Part shown: one piece after another, positions 36,084 through 44,072 of the stretch
How positions within the stretch are numbered: position 1 is the first letter of the stretch
How the letters are laid out: each line of letters opens with the position of its first letter
Origin: Bog-473 sp963840245
Lineage (GTDB): Bacteria > Actinomycetota > Acidimicrobiia > Acidimicrobiales > RAAP-2
Length of the DNA: 64,000 nt
Reading direction: 5' to 3'
Assembly (NCBI GenBank): GCA_963840245.1
Contig: CAWIYI010000015.1
Location: 62,001-126,000, forward strand
Notes under the pieces: generated by a model
Databases searched by the model: none
What the model was told of the DNA's origin: nothing
The model's input: the letters and a program-made list of their open reading frames with translations, nothing else
Made by a program: the position numbers and the translations under genes

Positions 36084-37442
36084 GTGACGAGCCCGACGGA
36101 GACTTCCTCGTGGAGCCCCGCGTCCTGGCGGAAGTTCCCCGCGGCGCAGCAGCCGGAGTGGCCCGACGCCGACGCGCTGAAGAAGGCCGAGGCGCGGCTG
36201 GCCTCCGTGCCGCCGCTCGTCTTCGCCGGCGAGGCGCGCTCCCTGACGGCGCAGCTGGCACAGGTCACCAACGGCGAAGCCTTCCTCCTGCAAGCCGGGG
36301 ACTGCGCCGAGTCCTTCGCCGAGTTCACCGCCGACTCCATCCGGGACAAGCTCAAGATCATCTTGCAGATGGCGGTCGCGCTGACCTACGCGGCCGGCGT
36401 GCCGGTGGTGAAGGTGGGGCGCATCGCCGGACAGTTCGCCAAGCCGCGCTCCGCCGGCACCGAGCGGATCGGCGATGTGGAGCTGCAGGCCTTCCGCGGC
36501 CACATGGTCAACGACGAAGCCTTCGAGGCCGAGGCGCGCCGGCCCGATCCCGGGCGCCTGGTGGCCGCCTATCAGCAGTCGGCCTCGACCCTGAACCTGC
36601 TGCGGGCGTTCACCAAGGGTGGGTTCGCCGACCTGTCCCAGGTGCACCTGTGGAACCAGCAGTTCGTCTCGTCGTCCAGCGAGGGCCGGCGCTACGAGCG
36701 CATCGCGTCGGAGATCGACCGGGCGCTGCGCTTCATGGCGGCCTGCGGCATCGATCTCGGCGCCGAGGAGGGGCTGCACCAGGTCGACTTCTGGACGAGC
36801 CACGAAGCGCTGATCCTGCCCTACGAAGAGTGCCTCACCCGAGTCGACTCCCTGACCGGTGAGTGGTACGACTGCTCGGCCCACATGGTCTGGGTCGGCG
36901 ACCGCACCCGCCAGCTCGACGGTGCCCATCTCGAGTTCCTCTCGGGCATCAACAACCCGGTGGGCGCCAAGATCGGGCCCGACTGCACCCCCGCCGAGGT
37001 GGTGGCGATCTGCGATCAGCTGAACCCCGATCGCCTCCCGGGCCGCCTCACCCTCATCACCCGCCTCGGGGCGGACAGGGTCAGCGAGGTCCTCCCGGCG
37101 CTGATCCGGTCGGTCGAGGCCGAAGGCCACGCCGTCGTGTGGGCCTGCGACCCCATGCACGGGAACACCTTCACCAGCGAGGGCGGGCGCAAGACGAGGC
37201 GCTTCGACGACATCCTGTCGGAGCTGCGCTCGTTCTTCGACGTCCACCGGGACGAGGGGACCTGGCCCGGCGGGCTCCACGTGGAGCTCACCGGCGATGA
37301 CGTCACCGAGTGCCTCGGCGGCGCCGAGGAGATCTTCGAGGTCGACCTCGATGCCCGCTACACGACGACCTGCGACCCCCGGCTGAATGCCCGCCAGGCG
37401 CTCGACCTGGCCTTTCGCGTCGCGGAATTCCTCAGAAGTTGA
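36084..37442 (+). CDS. aroG: 3-deoxy-7-phosphoheptulonate synthase, class II
   Basis: First enzyme of the shikimate pathway, condensing phosphoenolpyruvate and erythrose 4-phosphate. 452 residues of the plant/actinobacterial class II type: FLLQAGDCAESFAEF, KVGRIAGQFAKPRS, GRRYERIASEIDRALRFMAACG, TSHEALILPYEE, MVWVGDRTRQLDGAH and DPMHGNTF with metal-binding Cys, His and Glu. GTG at 36078 is also possible; 36084 is preferred because a -10 element stands at leaderless spacing. The stop overlaps the next gene as TTGA. Confidence 0.95.
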   Translation: MTSPTETSSWSPASWRKFPAAQQPEWPDADALKKAEARLASVPPLVFAGEARSLTAQLAQVTNGEAFLLQAGDCAESFAEFTADSIRDKLKIILQMAVALTYAAGVPVVKVGRIAGQFAKPRSAGTERIGDVELQAFRGHMVNDEAFEAEARRPDPGRLVAAYQQSASTLNLLRAFTKGGFADLSQVHLWNQQFVSSSSEGRRYERIASEIDRALRFMAACGIDLGAEEGLHQVDFWTSHEALILPYEECLTRVDSLTGEWYDCSAHMVWVGDRTRQLDGAHLEFLSGINNPVGAKIGPDCTPAEVVAICDQLNPDRLPGRLTLITRLGADRVSEVLPALIRSVEAEGHAVVWACDPMHGNTFTSEGGRKTRRFDDILSELRSFFDVHRDEGTWPGGLHVELTGDDVTECLGGAEEIFEVDLDARYTTTCDPRLNARQALDLAFRVAEFLRS

Positions 37443-38986
37443 TCCGCCGCCTCGTCCTCGCGGTGCTGGTGACGGCACTCCCGCTGCTGGCCCTCGTCGC
37501 CGCTGCGGTCACCACGCCGGCTCCGCCTGCGGCGGCGGCCACCCCGACGCCCGCCTACTGGCTGGCGGCCTCCGACGGGGGCATCTTCAGCTTCGGCGGT
37601 GCCCCTTTCTACGGCTCCGCCGGCGGCATCCCGCTGAACAAGCCGGTGGTGGGGATGGCGGCCACCTCGGACGGCGGCGGGTACTACCTCGTGGCCTCCG
37701 ACGGCGGCATCTTCACCTACGGCGACGCCGTCTTCTACGGGAGCACCGGCGCCATCGCGCTCAACCGGCCGATCGTCGGGATGGCGGTGGTGCCGGGCGG
37801 CGGCGGGTACTGGCTGGTGGCGGCCGACGGGGGTGTCTTCAGCTTCGGCACGGCCAGGTTCCACGGCAGCACCGGCGGCATCCGGCTCAACAAGCCGGTG
37901 GTCGGCATCGCCGCCACACCGAGCGGCAACGGCTACTGGCTGGTGGCCTCCGACGGGGGCATCTTCACCTTCGGCGACGCCGCCTTCTACGGGAGCACGG
38001 GCAGCATCGCGCTCAACAAGCCGATCGTCGGCATGATCACGGGGCCGGCAGGCGGCGGCTACTTCCTCGTCGCCTCGGACGGTGGCCTCTTCAGCTTCGG
38101 CACGGCACCCTTCTTCGGCTCGCTCGGCGGCCAGGCCCTCAAACACCCGATCGTCGCGGCGGCGGCGACGCCGACGGACAACGGCTACTGGTTCACCGAC
38201 TCCGCGGGAATCGTGTCGAGCTTCGGGTCGGCCAATTACTACGGGTCCGCGCCCTCACCCCTCGTCAGGCCGATCGTCGGCATGGCCGAGGCTCCCGGGA
38301 ACGGGTCCTTCACCGGCTCCACGTATCCCTCGGGAGCAACCGGCTACGACGTGAGCGTGTTCCAGTGCAACAACCTGCCGACCAATGCACACTCCATTGC
38401 CATCGTGCAGGTGGACGGGAGATCCTCCGGTGCGACCAACTCGTGCCTGGGCCAGGAACTGCAATGGGCGGCGGGCGGCCTCAACCTCTATACGTTCCTG
38501 AGCTATGCCACGTCGGCGGTGAGCGAACCAGGCTGCAACGGGGACGTCTCCTGCAATGCGGGCTACCAGGCCGCGCAGCACGCCTACAGCGCTGCCGCGA
38601 GTGCCGGTGCGGGCTCCACCAGCATCCCGTGGTGGCTCGACGTCGAGAACAACTCGATCGCGCCGTGGTCGGGGAGCGCACAGGAGAACGCCTTGTTCGT
38701 CCAGGGGGCGCTCAATGCCCTGCATGAAACCGATGGCGTGGCCGACGTCGGGATCTACGCCAGCCCCGGCGTCTGGAACAGCATCGTGGGGAACTATGCC
38801 CCCTCGGTCCCGTACTGGATGGCCGACTACCTGGCGTCGCCGAGCGGGCCCGGGTCCTGTGCGGACTACTCGAACTGGGTGGTCAACCATGGAGCGCACC
38901 TGCCCAGCCCGCCCCAGATCGTCCAATACTTCAGTGGTCCGGTGCCGGGCAGCCCCGGTGACTACGACGACGACTACGCCTGCTAG
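37439..38986 (+). CDS. Secreted propeller-repeat protein with GH25 muramidase-like domain
   Basis: 515 residues: a signal peptide (IRRLVLAVLVTALPLLALVA), about six repeats of 42-43 residues (YWLVASDGGIFSFG...FYGS type) that probably form a beta-propeller, then a C-terminal glycoside-hydrolase-25-like domain. The last has the N-terminal GYDVSVFQ with the conserved Asp, the DxE pair in WWLDVEN, GIYASPGVW and PYWMADY, so the catalytic acids of a lysozyme are present. Extracellular cell-wall cleavage or binding is likely. TTG start overlaps the DAHP synthase stop, an odd partner. The last 56 bases overlap the end of the convergent Clp-N gene. Confidence 0.82.
   Translation: MIRRLVLAVLVTALPLLALVAAAVTTPAPPAAAATPTPAYWLAASDGGIFSFGGAPFYGSAGGIPLNKPVVGMAATSDGGGYYLVASDGGIFTYGDAVFYGSTGAIALNRPIVGMAVVPGGGGYWLVAADGGVFSFGTARFHGSTGGIRLNKPVVGIAATPSGNGYWLVASDGGIFTFGDAAFYGSTGSIALNKPIVGMITGPAGGGYFLVASDGGLFSFGTAPFFGSLGGQALKHPIVAAAATPTDNGYWFTDSAGIVSSFGSANYYGSAPSPLVRPIVGMAEAPGNGSFTGSTYPSGATGYDVSVFQCNNLPTNAHSIAIVQVDGRSSGATNSCLGQELQWAAGGLNLYTFLSYATSAVSEPGCNGDVSCNAGYQAAQHAYSAAASAGAGSTSIPWWLDVENNSIAPWSGSAQENALFVQGALNALHETDGVADVGIYASPGVWNSIVGNYAPSVPYWMADYLASPSGPGSCADYSNWVVNHGAHLPSPPQIVQYFSGPVPGSPGDYDDDYAC
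37555..38310 (+). repeat. Six tandem repeats of about 126 bases coding propeller blades
   Basis: Each repeat translates to 42-43 residues beginning Y(W/Y/F)L(V/A)ASDGG and containing F(Y/F)GS and (P/V)IVGM. The first five are close copies; the sixth is degenerate (SAGIVSSFG). DNA identity between copies is high in the GCCTCCGACGGGGGCATCTT core. Confidence 0.8.
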
Positions 38987-39818
38987 CCGGCGCCGGGCGA
39001 CCTGACTCCGGGCTCTGCCAGAAGATCTCGACGCGGCTGATCATGGCTCCCGGGTCGATCTCGAAGAGGTACGCCTCCTCCAGGTGGAGCGGCCGGTCCG
39101 GATAGCCGAGGTGCTCGGTGACGCGGGCGAAGCCCGACCCGCCGCCGAGGGCGTACGTCACCCGGTGCACGTCGTTGCCGTAGACCTCCGGGACGGACTC
39201 CCCCAACAGGTCGAGGTAGTTCGCCCTGCCGCGGACGAGGTCGCCCAGGGGCCCGATGCGCTCCACCTCGGGTGACAGCAGGCCGCCGAGGCCGGCCCAG
39301 TCCCGGGCGCTGAGGAAGGCGAAGAACCGCTCGATCGTCCCGCCGTACCGCGCCGCCGTGGGGCCGGCCGGTTCGGGCTCTTCCCCGGCCAGGATCTCCT
39401 CCACGCGCCGGCGCACGTCGTCGCCGTCCGTCCCGAACGTGGCGAGCGTGGACACCACGAGACCGTTCTCCACCGCGAGGAGGCCGAACAGAAGGTGCTG
39501 AGTCCCGATGTTGGCGCCGCCGCGCGCCAGGACCTCGCGCAGCGATCCTTCCAGCGCCTTCTTCGCATCCGGTGTGAAAGGAGGTGAGGGCGGTGAGGTT
39601 CCCGTCCCCGCCGCATCGGTCAACTGGCGCACGGCCTCGCGGGCCGGCTCCAACTCGACCCCGGCCGAGGCCAACGCCCGCGCCGCGACGCCGCCTCCCT
39701 CCGCCACCAGGCCCAGCAGAATGTGCTCGGGGCCGATGTACGGATGGGCCAGGAGGCGGGCCTCCTCCTGTGCGAGGACGAGCACCCGGCGCGAGCGATC
39801 GGTGAAGCGTTCGAACAC
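38931..39818 (-). CDS. Clp N-domain protein fused to a SnoaL-like domain
   Basis: 295 residues. The first 145 contain two Clp-N repeats (FERFTDRSRRVLVLAQEEA, HPYIGPEHILLGL; then GTQHLLFGLL) as in ClpC, but no AAA+ module follows. Residues from about 155 on (YGGTIERFFAFLSARDWAGL, DLVRGRANYLDLL) resemble the NTF2/SnoaL fold. The product could bind Clp substrates or a small ligand; function is unknown. The C-terminal 18 residues are basic and overlap the 3' end of the convergent GH25-like gene, so the true end is less certain than the start. Confidence 0.78.
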   Translation of the reverse strand: MFERFTDRSRRVLVLAQEEARLLAHPYIGPEHILLGLVAEGGGVAARALASAGVELEPAREAVRQLTDAAGTGTSPPSPPFTPDAKKALEGSLREVLARGGANIGTQHLLFGLLAVENGLVVSTLATFGTDGDDVRRRVEEILAGEEPEPAGPTAARYGGTIERFFAFLSARDWAGLGGLLSPEVERIGPLGDLVRGRANYLDLLGESVPEVYGNDVHRVTYALGGGSGFARVTEHLGYPDRPLHLEEAYLFEIDPGAMISRVEIFWQSPESGRPAPASRRSRRRSHRGCPAPDH

Positions 39819-39872
39819 GCTTCCAGCGTGACACCTCGTCGGGCGGCCCCGCGCCGGCCGCGGCGGAAACCC

Positions 39873-40415
39873 TCAGGCCGGCGCCGAGAGCAACCCCTCC
39901 AGCCGGGCCGCATTCTCCTCGACCGGGTCCGCCGCCTCGAGGACGAGGTCGACGTCGCCGGGTGGGGCCCACGAGGCCCGGGCCCGCTCGACGTGGTCCC
40001 AGTCGAGCTCGTACCAGTGCGGGATCTGCCGCTGACGGCCCTCGACGCGTGAGCGGTGCACCCCGGCGTCGCGGCACGACGTCAGGACGACCAGGCTGCC
40101 CGCGCCTTCCTCGCGGGCCACCAGGCGGGTCCCCTCCACCTCGGGCTCACGGGCCACGCCGTCGAGCACGACGGGGGAGCCGAGCCGAAGCTGGGAGCGC
40201 GCCAGGGCCCAGAGCAAGGACCACCCGACACCACGGTGCCCCCGCCGTCCCATGGCGTCGAGCGCCTCCTGCAGCTCGGGATAGGGCCGCAGCCCGCTCA
40301 TGGCCCAGTCATGACCGAGCACCGGCGCCCCCAGGGTGCGGCCGGCCACCTCGGCCATGGTCGACTTCCCGGTGCCCGGGAGGCCGGTGATCAGAACGAG
40401 GCGCATGCCCGTCAT
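39873..40415 (-). CDS. P-loop kinase-like ATPase (AAA_33 type)
   Basis: 180 residues with Walker A GLPGTGKST at the N-terminus, a short lid region and a plausible Walker B in SPVVLDGV. The size and layout suggest a small-molecule or nucleoside kinase; substrate unknown. Starts at the ATG that overlaps the methyltransferase stop as ATGA. Confidence 0.8.
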   Translation of the reverse strand: MTGMRLVLITGLPGTGKSTMAEVAGRTLGAPVLGHDWAMSGLRPYPELQEALDAMGRRGHRGVGWSLLWALARSQLRLGSPVVLDGVAREPEVEGTRLVAREEGAGSLVVLTSCRDAGVHRSRVEGRQRQIPHWYELDWDHVERARASWAPPGDVDLVLEAADPVEENAARLEGLLSAPA

Positions 40416-41149
40416 TCCGCCGCCGGCTTCTCCCACACCGACACGTGCGAGCCGCTGTCGCCGGTGAAGGGCTCGCGCCGCCAGCCACTCCAGCGCTCGC
40501 GCAGGCGGAGCCCGGCGAGACGCGCCATCAGATCGAGCTCGGCGGGCCAGACGTAGCGGTAGGGCATGGCGAACGTGCCGGACCGGCCCTCGCCGACCCA
40601 GTAGTGGTGCGAGACGCCGAGTTGCCGGGCCACGTCGAAGGTGTCGAAGCCCAGCCGCTGCGGGGAGACCCTGAAGGCCAGCGCGGTCTCCCCCGGCGGC
40701 AGCCGGCGCAGGGGCGGCACGGCCACCTCGACGACGAAGCACCCACCCGGCTCGAGGTGGCGCCCGGCGTTGACGAAGCAGGCCACCTGATCATCCTGGT
40801 TCGTCAGATTCTCGATCGTGTTGTAGACGAGGTAGGCCACACGGAAGAGTCCGTCCACCATGGTCGTCGCGAAGTCCCCGATGGTCACCGCGATGGCATC
40901 GGCCCCGGGTTTTGCCTGCAGCTGCGCCACCATGTCGGGCGAGAGGTCGATCCCGCGCACCGGCACGCCGCGCTCCGACAGCGGCAGCGCGATGCGCCCG
41001 GTGCCGATGCCGAGCTCCAGCGCGGCGCCGTCGCCGGCGAGCTCGGCCAGGAAGTCGACCGTCGCGCCGACGACCCCCGGATCGAAGTATTCGGTCGAGT
41101 CGGCGTCGTAGGTCTCGGCGATCGGCCCCGCGAAGTAGTCCTTGCGCAT
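40412..41149 (-). CDS. Class I SAM-dependent methyltransferase
   Basis: About 245 residues. SAM-binding motif I is LELGIGTGRIALPL, followed by GIDLSPDMVAQL and a motif resembling the acceptor region at VYNTIENL. Substrate unknown. GTG at 41152 directly before the ATG is an alternative start. Coupled to the downstream kinase by ATGA, so the pair may act on one compound. Confidence 0.85.
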   Translation of the reverse strand: MRKDYFAGPIAETYDADSTEYFDPGVVGATVDFLAELAGDGAALELGIGTGRIALPLSERGVPVRGIDLSPDMVAQLQAKPGADAIAVTIGDFATTMVDGLFRVAYLVYNTIENLTNQDDQVACFVNAGRHLEPGGCFVVEVAVPPLRRLPPGETALAFRVSPQRLGFDTFDVARQLGVSHHYWVGEGRSGTFAMPYRYVWPAELDLMARLAGLRLRERWSGWRREPFTGDSGSHVSVWEKPAAE

Positions 41150-41179
41150 CACCCAACTGTGCCAGGCCGCGCGGCCGGC

Positions 41180-41611
41180 TCAGTCGGTCTTGACGACCAG
41201 CACGGCGCAGTGCGCGCCGTGGGCCACCGAGTTCGGCACGCTGCCGAGATAGCGGCGCTGCATGCCCTTGCTCCCCACGACGATCAGGTCCGCCTCGACC
41301 TCGACCGCGGTCGAGAGGATCACGTCGTCCGCGTTGCCCTGCCCGCCGTGCGCCTCGGCCACGATGCCGTCCCCGAACTTCTCGATGGCGGCCTGTCCCA
41401 CCGCCCGGGCACTTTCCTCGGCGAGGGCCTGGCCCGCACCGCTGTCGACCATGGCCACGCCCGCGGCGGCACCCATGCCCGGACGCGGCGTGCGGAAGGC
41501 CGTCACGATGTGCAGCGCCGCCCCCAACGAACGGGCCAGCTCCGCCGCGGCCTGGACCGCCTTGTCGGCGGTGGGAGAGCCGTCCGTGCCGACCACCAGT
41601 GTCTTGTACAT
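41180..41611 (-). CDS. Universal stress protein (UspA family)
   Basis: 143 residues; N-terminal LVVGTDGSPTADKAVQ and the ATP-binding motif VVGSKGMQRRYLGSVPNSV near the C-terminus (G-2x-G-9x-G-S pattern), so nucleotide binding is expected. Shine-Dalgarno AAAGGGA precedes the ATG. A hairpin and a possible TACGCT -10 lie in the 61-base upstream spacer. Confidence 0.92.
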   Translation of the reverse strand: MYKTLVVGTDGSPTADKAVQAAAELARSLGAALHIVTAFRTPRPGMGAAAGVAMVDSGAGQALAEESARAVGQAAIEKFGDGIVAEAHGGQGNADDVILSTAVEVEADLIVVGSKGMQRRYLGSVPNSVAHGAHCAVLVVKTD

Positions 41612-41648
41612 CGCGTCGTCCCTTTTTTGCCGGAACGATCAGCGTACT

Positions 41649-41665
41649 CGGGTCGCTCGGACCCG
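41649..41665 (-). terminator. Hairpin between beta-lactamase-like gene and usp
   Basis: CGGGTC-GCTCG-GACCCG forms a perfect 6-bp stem with a 5-base loop, eight bases after the hydrolase stop. No U-run follows, so termination is only possible. Confidence 0.35.
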
Positions 41666-41672
41666 TCCCCGC

Positions 41673-42875
41673 TCAGTCGGCCAGCGCGCCGTAGGCCGCC
41701 TCCCAGAACTGCACCATGTGCGCGGGCGGGGCGGGTGAGGTCATCGCCCGTGTCGACAGCATGATGCCCGTCAACCCGTAGTCGGGGTCGGTGGTCCAGA
41801 GGGTGCCTGTGCCACCGTTCCAGCCGTAGCCCGACGGCTCCGGCGGTCCGGCGCGCGTCGGGCCCGGCGCCGCCATGCCGTACCCCCAGCCGCCGTGCTC
41901 GCCGAGGAAGATCTGGGCAGAGGCGCGCTGTGCCTCGGTGAGATGATTCCGGGTCATCGTCTCCACCGCGGTCGGCGACAGGAGTGGCTGCCCGTCATGG
42001 GTCCCCCGCGCCAGCAACATGGAGACGAAGGCCCAGTAGTCGTCGAGCGTCGAGACGAGCATGCCCGCCGCGTTGGCCATGGCCTGTGGGGCGTTCCACC
42101 AGCCGCCCACCGGCGGGTCCATGACGCTGAGCCCACCGGTGTCGTCGGGCATGTAGGCCGTGGTGAACCGGGCCTGCTTGTCCTCGGGCACGCTGAACGA
42201 GGTGTCCGCCATCCCGAGCGGATCGAAGAGACGCTCGCGCAGGAACGCCTCGAGCGGCTGACCGGAGACCCGCTCGAGCAGGACGCCCAGCACCTGGGCG
42301 CCGGTGTTGTAGCGCCACTCCTCCCCGGGCTGGTGGAGCAGCGGCAGGGTGGCGAAGCGGGCGATCCACTCGTCCGACCCGAAGGATGGCGGCGGCCACG
42401 GTGGCCCGAGCGTCTTCAGGTCCAGCTCGGCCTCGGCCTCCTGAATGGGATACGTGCCCGGCGGCGCCATGATGCGCCGAACCCCAGGCGGAAGGTCAGC
42501 AGGTCCTCCACCGTGATGGCCCGTGCCGCCGCGACGGTGTCGTCGAGCGGGCTCTCCAGGCTGCGCAGCACCCGCCGGTCGGCCAGTTCCGGCAGCAGGA
42601 CGTCCACCGGATCGGACAGCGACAGCACGCCCTCGTCCACCAGGATCATGGCGCCCGCGGCCGCAATCGGCTTGGTGAGCGAGGCGATGCGGAAGATGGC
42701 GTCGCGACGGAGCGGCGCCGGGTCGTCGAGTGCGGCGTGCCCGAGCACTTCGGTGTGGACGTCGTCTCCGCGCGCCAGCAGCGCCACCAGTCCCGGGCAC
42801 CTGCCCGCTGTCGGTGTGGGCGGCGAGCCGGTCGTGCAGGCCTCGCAGGCCCGCAGCGTCGAGGCCCGCGCTCAT
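41673..42875 (-). CDS. Beta-lactamase-family serine hydrolase, two indels
   Basis: Class C beta-lactamase/penicillin-binding-like esterase of about 400 residues. Active-site SxxK is in IASLTKPIA and the YxN motif in RYNTGAQV; GWNGGTGT is the third box. The frame breaks at about 42791 (one extra base) and again at about 42475 (one missing base), net in frame. Joined, the ATG at 42875 gives MSAGLDAAGLRGLHDRL. No signal peptide, so probably cytoplasmic esterase/hydrolase rather than antibiotic resistance. Confidence 0.85.
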   Translation of the reverse strand: MSAGLDAAGLRGLHDRLAAHTDSGQVPGTGGAAGARRRRPHRSARARRTRRPGAAPSRRHLPHRLAHQADCGRGRHDPGGRGRAVAVRSGGRPAAGTGRPAGAAQPGEPARRHRRGGTGHHGGGPADLPPGVRRIMAPPGTYPIQEAEAELDLKTLGPPWPPPSFGSDEWIARFATLPLLHQPGEEWRYNTGAQVLGVLLERVSGQPLEAFLRERLFDPLGMADTSFSVPEDKQARFTTAYMPDDTGGLSVMDPPVGGWWNAPQAMANAAGMLVSTLDDYWAFVSMLLARGTHDGQPLLSPTAVETMTRNHLTEAQRASAQIFLGEHGGWGYGMAAPGPTRAGPPEPSGYGWNGGTGTLWTTDPDYGLTGIMLSTRAMTSPAPPAHMVQFWEAAYGALAD

Positions 42876-42894
42876 GTCCGCGGCCGCGATCGAA

Positions 42895-42913
42895 GCGTCA
42901 CGCGCCGTGACGC
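42895..42913. promoter_or_regulatory. Perfect inverted repeat in divergent promoter region
   Basis: GCGTCACG-CGC-CGTGACGC is an exact 8-3-8 inverted repeat in the 56-base spacer between the hydrolase and MmcQ/YjbR genes. It falls over the -35 to spacer region of the YjbR promoter, a typical repressor position. Confidence 0.5.
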
Positions 42914-42919
42914 TAGCGG

Positions 42920-42925
42920 TACGGT
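42920..42925 (+). promoter_or_regulatory. -10 element of leaderless YjbR message
   Basis: TACGGT ends six bases before the GTG at 42932, so transcription should begin at the start codon. No Shine-Dalgarno is needed or seen. Confidence 0.4.
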
Positions 42926-42931
42926 GCGTCC

Positions 42932-43321
42932 GTGGCGGCCTTCGCAGACGTCGAACAGATGATCGCCCGGTTGCCCGAGGTGACAGAAGCGGCGCGGCAC
43001 GGCAACCGGACGTGGTTCGTCGCCGGCAAGGCCTTCGCCTGGGAACGCCCGTTCTCCAAGGCCGATCTCAAGCGGTTCGGCGACACTCCCCCGCCCGCCG
43101 GTCCGATCCTCGCCCTGCGCACGGCCGACGTCGCCGACAAGGAGGCCGTTCTGGCCACCGGCAACAAGGGGTTCTTCACCATCCCGCACTTCGACGGCTA
43201 CGCCGCCGTCCTCGTGCAGCTACGGACGGCCGCCAAAAAGCCGCTGCGTGAGGCGATCGAAGACGCCTGGCTGGCCTGTGCTCCGGAAACCCTGGCCCGC
43301 GCCCACCTCGGCGACGCCTGA
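42932..43321 (+). CDS. MmcQ/YjbR-family protein
   Basis: 129 residues with the CyaY-like fold pattern typical of YjbR: ARLPEVTEAARHGNRTWFVAGKAFAWERPF, then PHFDGYAAVLVQL and EAIEDAWLACAP. Such proteins are predicted DNA-binding, role unknown. GTG start on a leaderless message. The last 102 bases overlap the 3' end of the convergent phosphatase frame, which may therefore be over-extended. Confidence 0.88.
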   Translation: MAAFADVEQMIARLPEVTEAARHGNRTWFVAGKAFAWERPFSKADLKRFGDTPPPAGPILALRTADVADKEAVLATGNKGFFTIPHFDGYAAVLVQLRTAAKKPLREAIEDAWLACAPETLARAHLGDA

Positions 43322-44072
43322 CCCTCCCTCGCGCCGCCGGGGTACCCCGCACGAGTCGTTGAACCGCAGGAGGACGAAGCGGTCCTCCGACGGCACCCAC
43401 TCCCACTCGGTCATGGAGGCATGCACGATCCGCACCCAGCCCCGCCGGTAGACCTCCGGGGGCACCCCGAGGAAGTCGATCATGGTCGCCTCGATCACCC
43501 CGGCATGGACGGCCGCCACCACGAGCTCACCCGGGTGCTCGCGCAGCACGCTCGCGCACGGCGCCCGAGGCCCGCGCCACGAAATCCGACCAGCTCTCGC
43601 CGGCCGGTGCGATCGGCACGGTGGGGTCGTTGTCCCAGTCGGGCACCCCGAACCTCTCGACCACGTCGTCCCAGTCCAGGCCGTCGGCTTCTCCGGGATG
43701 CAGTTCGGAGAGATCGCCGCGCTCGCGCACCGGGCCGAGCGCCGTCGGTCCGGGGCCCACCACGGGCCGCAGCCGCTCCGCCGTCTCGGTCGCCCGCGGC
43801 AGCACCGAGGAGTACAGCGCCGTCGCCTCGCGCAGCTCGCCGCTCTCGTAGAGGCGGTCGGCCAGTGCCGCCACCTGACTGCGCCCCAGGTCGGTCAGGC
43901 CCGTGCAGCCCTTGGGGCCGCCGACGATGCGGTTGAGGTTGCACTCCGCCTCGCCGTGGCGGATCAGCACGATCCGCGCCGCTCCCACCTCCGGGGGGAA
44001 GATCCGCAAGACCCCCGCGTGGGCACGCTCCGCCTCACCGCCCGGACCGGCGGCCGCGCCGGCCTCGCTCAC
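43220..44072 (-). CDS. Histidine phosphatase superfamily protein, one indel
   Basis: Phosphoglycerate-mutase-like phosphatase. The catalytic RHGE box is in IVLIRHGEAECNLNRIVGG, the second catalytic Glu region in GDLSELHPGEADGLDW, and the second His in VVAAVHAGVIEATMIDF. The frame shifts by one extra base near 43550. The start at 44072 overlaps the CoxE stop as GTGA. The C-terminal 35 residues after FNDSCGVP have no family match and lie over the YjbR gene, so the true end is probably nearer 43325. Substrate unknown. Confidence 0.82.

Noticed and set aside
41673..42875. Antibiotic-resistance beta-lactamase
   Set aside because: SxxK and YxN motifs are shared by many esterases of the family. No signal peptide and no resistance context.
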